Shown piece after piece: positions 62,700 to 64,000 of a stretch of DNA of 64,000 nt. The DNA lies in NCBI GenBank assembly GCA_965226695.1, contig OZ245405.1, positions 1,860,001-1,924,000 on the forward strand. Direction: 5' to 3'. The notes under the pieces are model-generated. The model searched no databases. It was not told the DNA's origin and was given only the letters and a program-made list of their open reading frames with translations. Origin of the DNA: CATOSD01 sp965226695 (GTDB lineage Bacteria > Chloroflexota > Dehalococcoidia > Lucifugimonadales > CATOSD01). Position numbers and translations under genes: made by a program. Position 1 is the stretch's first letter. The number at the start of each line of letters is the position of its first letter.

Positions 62700-63866
62700 C
62701 TAGCGTGCGACAAACGAACTCGAGGCGTCGGAGTTTACGGTGACGGTGTACTCCACGCCCGACTCGAAATCCGAACCAAGTGGGATGACGGTCTCCACGA
62801 TGGGAAAATCAGCGGTGCACACGACAAACGGATCGGCCACCTCGTGGTGTGTGACCGTCACGGCTATCGTGTTCGGCTGGCTCCGCCGGATTTCGTAGCC
62901 ATTGAACTGAGAGCAGCCGCTGCCCTTTGGCATTCCGGAGACGACGCGCGCCCGGTACTGGAGCGGCGCGCCCTCCACCGTGATCACATCCACGCTCTCA
63001 ATCGGCGACTCGGCAATGAAGGTGTGACCGAGGCCGGCCTTGGGAATTGTGAATCTGGTGGTCTCAATGTCGTTCACGATTACCCGGTAGGACTGGTCGG
63101 GTTGGAGGCCGGTTCCAAGGTGCACTACGGTGTCGAGCTCCACGAGTTCTTCGTCGCAGGGAATTGCCCAGGCCGTAGGCGGCGGCTGAAACAGGGTCAC
63201 TCGGACGACAATGTCGTTGCCTTCCGGTTGCACTTCCTGGCTACCGGGACGGGCACAGCCCTCGATAGTGGACTGGAGGTACACAATCCTCAACACGTGC
63301 TCAGGCTCGTTGGCCATCAGGTTGGCCGAAACTATAGGGGCCGGGACCTCTATCCAGGTCCGCCAGTCCGGGCCTGAACCAAGGCTTTCGACGAGGTCGG
63401 GCGGGGGCTCCACCAGCACCAGGACCATGTCCGCCTTGTCGGGGTTGCCTTGCGTGATTACCTCATATGCGGTGTCGTTGGTGAAGGCGAGACGGCCATC
63501 GGACTCGAGAATACGCGCGCTGACGGAGTATCTGCTCGTGGGGTCAATGTCCTCGCGGTTGTATTCGACTCTGAACCCGATTGGAACCTGGCCCGGGCCG
63601 GAGACAGTCTGACGGGCGATGAGAGGGGCGTCGCCATCGGCGTATGACACGTCTCGCAGTTCGACGACGAGAGAGGCGTCCGGCGTGAGGGCCAGCCGCT
63701 CGCGGTAGGTGACGGTGCCCTGTACGGATGCGTTGGGGGCCCGTCCGGATACCACCTCGGACGTGGCGTTGGCAGGCGTCGGTCCGGCCTGGCAGCCTGC
63801 CGACGCAATAGCGACAATCCATTCGCCAATGAGCGAAAGCAGTCCTGCTTTGATTCCCGTTTTCAT
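62700..63866 (-). CDS. Secreted lipoprotein with YbaY domain
   Basis: A 388-residue protein. The N-terminus is a signal with SAGC ending at Cys25, a weak lipobox. Residues about 48-145 match the YbaY domain (SVQGTVTYRERLALTPDASL, PIGFRVEYNREDIDPTSRYS, DGRLAFTNDTAYEV). The remaining ~240 residues contain two beta-rich repeats with paired cysteines (CARPGSQE, PCDEELVELDTVVHLG; CSQFNGYE, CTADFPIVETVIPLG). These two look alike, as if duplicated. The function is unknown; surface exposure is likely. It is convergent with the amine oxidase (gap 13 nt). An AAGGGAG precedes the start. Confidence 0.82.
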   Translation of the reverse strand: MKTGIKAGLLSLIGEWIVAIASAGCQAGPTPANATSEVVSGRAPNASVQGTVTYRERLALTPDASLVVELRDVSYADGDAPLIARQTVSGPGQVPIGFRVEYNREDIDPTSRYSVSARILESDGRLAFTNDTAYEVITQGNPDKADMVLVLVEPPPDLVESLGSGPDWRTWIEVPAPIVSANLMANEPEHVLRIVYLQSTIEGCARPGSQEVQPEGNDIVVRVTLFQPPPTAWAIPCDEELVELDTVVHLGTGLQPDQSYRVIVNDIETTRFTIPKAGLGHTFIAESPIESVDVITVEGAPLQYRARVVSGMPKGSGCSQFNGYEIRRSQPNTIAVTVTHHEVADPFVVCTADFPIVETVIPLGSDFESGVEYTVTVNSDASSSFVAR

Positions 63867-64000
63867 CCGGCATACTCCCTTGCCAATTACGGGCGTTCGA
63901 TAAAATTGCGAACGGATAAACGACGCATATTAGATTGCTGGGTCTCCTTGCCCAGGGCCTTAGCCCCTGCAGTTCGAGCTATAAGGGGAGGACTCGTCTT

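Overview
The window (64 kb, high GC) carries a metabolically broad bacterial chromosome segment. The aapJQMP uptake operon, many CoA-transferase and MFS genes, plant-type LRR surface proteins, a UGSC-type selenoprotein candidate and recurring GC-rich intergenic palindromes suggest a Chloroflexota genome, probably Dehalococcoidia or SAR202-like. That placement is inference; no rRNA or tRNA is present to test it.

Layout. 1-6.2 kb: the end of a peptide/solute-binding protein, a VOC protein, then a complete amino-acid ABC transporter read leftward (aapJ, aapQ, aapM, aapP) from a near-consensus promoter. 6.2-15 kb: an N-terminally extended thiE, and divergent from it an MmgE/PrpD enzyme, a double-length CaiB/BaiF CoA-transferase and an alpha/beta hydrolase, then aconitase and a seven-iron ferredoxin on the other strand. 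15.4-18.5 kb: a Fur-family regulator followed by an ECF metal transporter (CbiM with PDGLE domain, CbiQ, CbiO). 18.8-28.8 kb: a secreted-protein block holding a metzincin-like protease with a displaced third zinc ligand, a TolB-type propeller and a giant FN3/cadherin/LRR protein with exact 603-nt tandem units. 29.3-36.8 kb: an ABC exporter, then a decayed defence-like segment (AAA ATPase, truncated DUF4276 partner, and an Eco57I/PglX-like methylase-nuclease broken by many frameshifts).

36.9-38.6 kb holds the most interesting locus: two open frames in perfect phase, separated only by TGA, which together read as one 562-residue protein with the motif U-G-G-C. A 7-bp hairpin sits 12-30 nt after the TGA, where a bacterial SECIS belongs. 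39-50 kb: a Thr/Pro-stalk surface protein, an orphan histidine kinase, four MFS transporters with a 2-keto-4-pentenoate hydratase, and a glycosyltransferase beside an internally deleted membrane paralogue. 50.9-52.3 kb is a repeat-rich gene desert. 52.3-63.9 kb: the full-length membrane paralogue, addB-addA, a copper amine oxidase and a YbaY-type lipoprotein.

At least five otherwise healthy genes carry single-base gaps, in addition to the methylase. Consensus errors in a draft assembly are a serious alternative to real decay or phase variation. Promoters of the form TTGACA-17-TATAAT are recognisable in front of several operons. I saw no CRISPR array, tRNA, rRNA or transposase gene.
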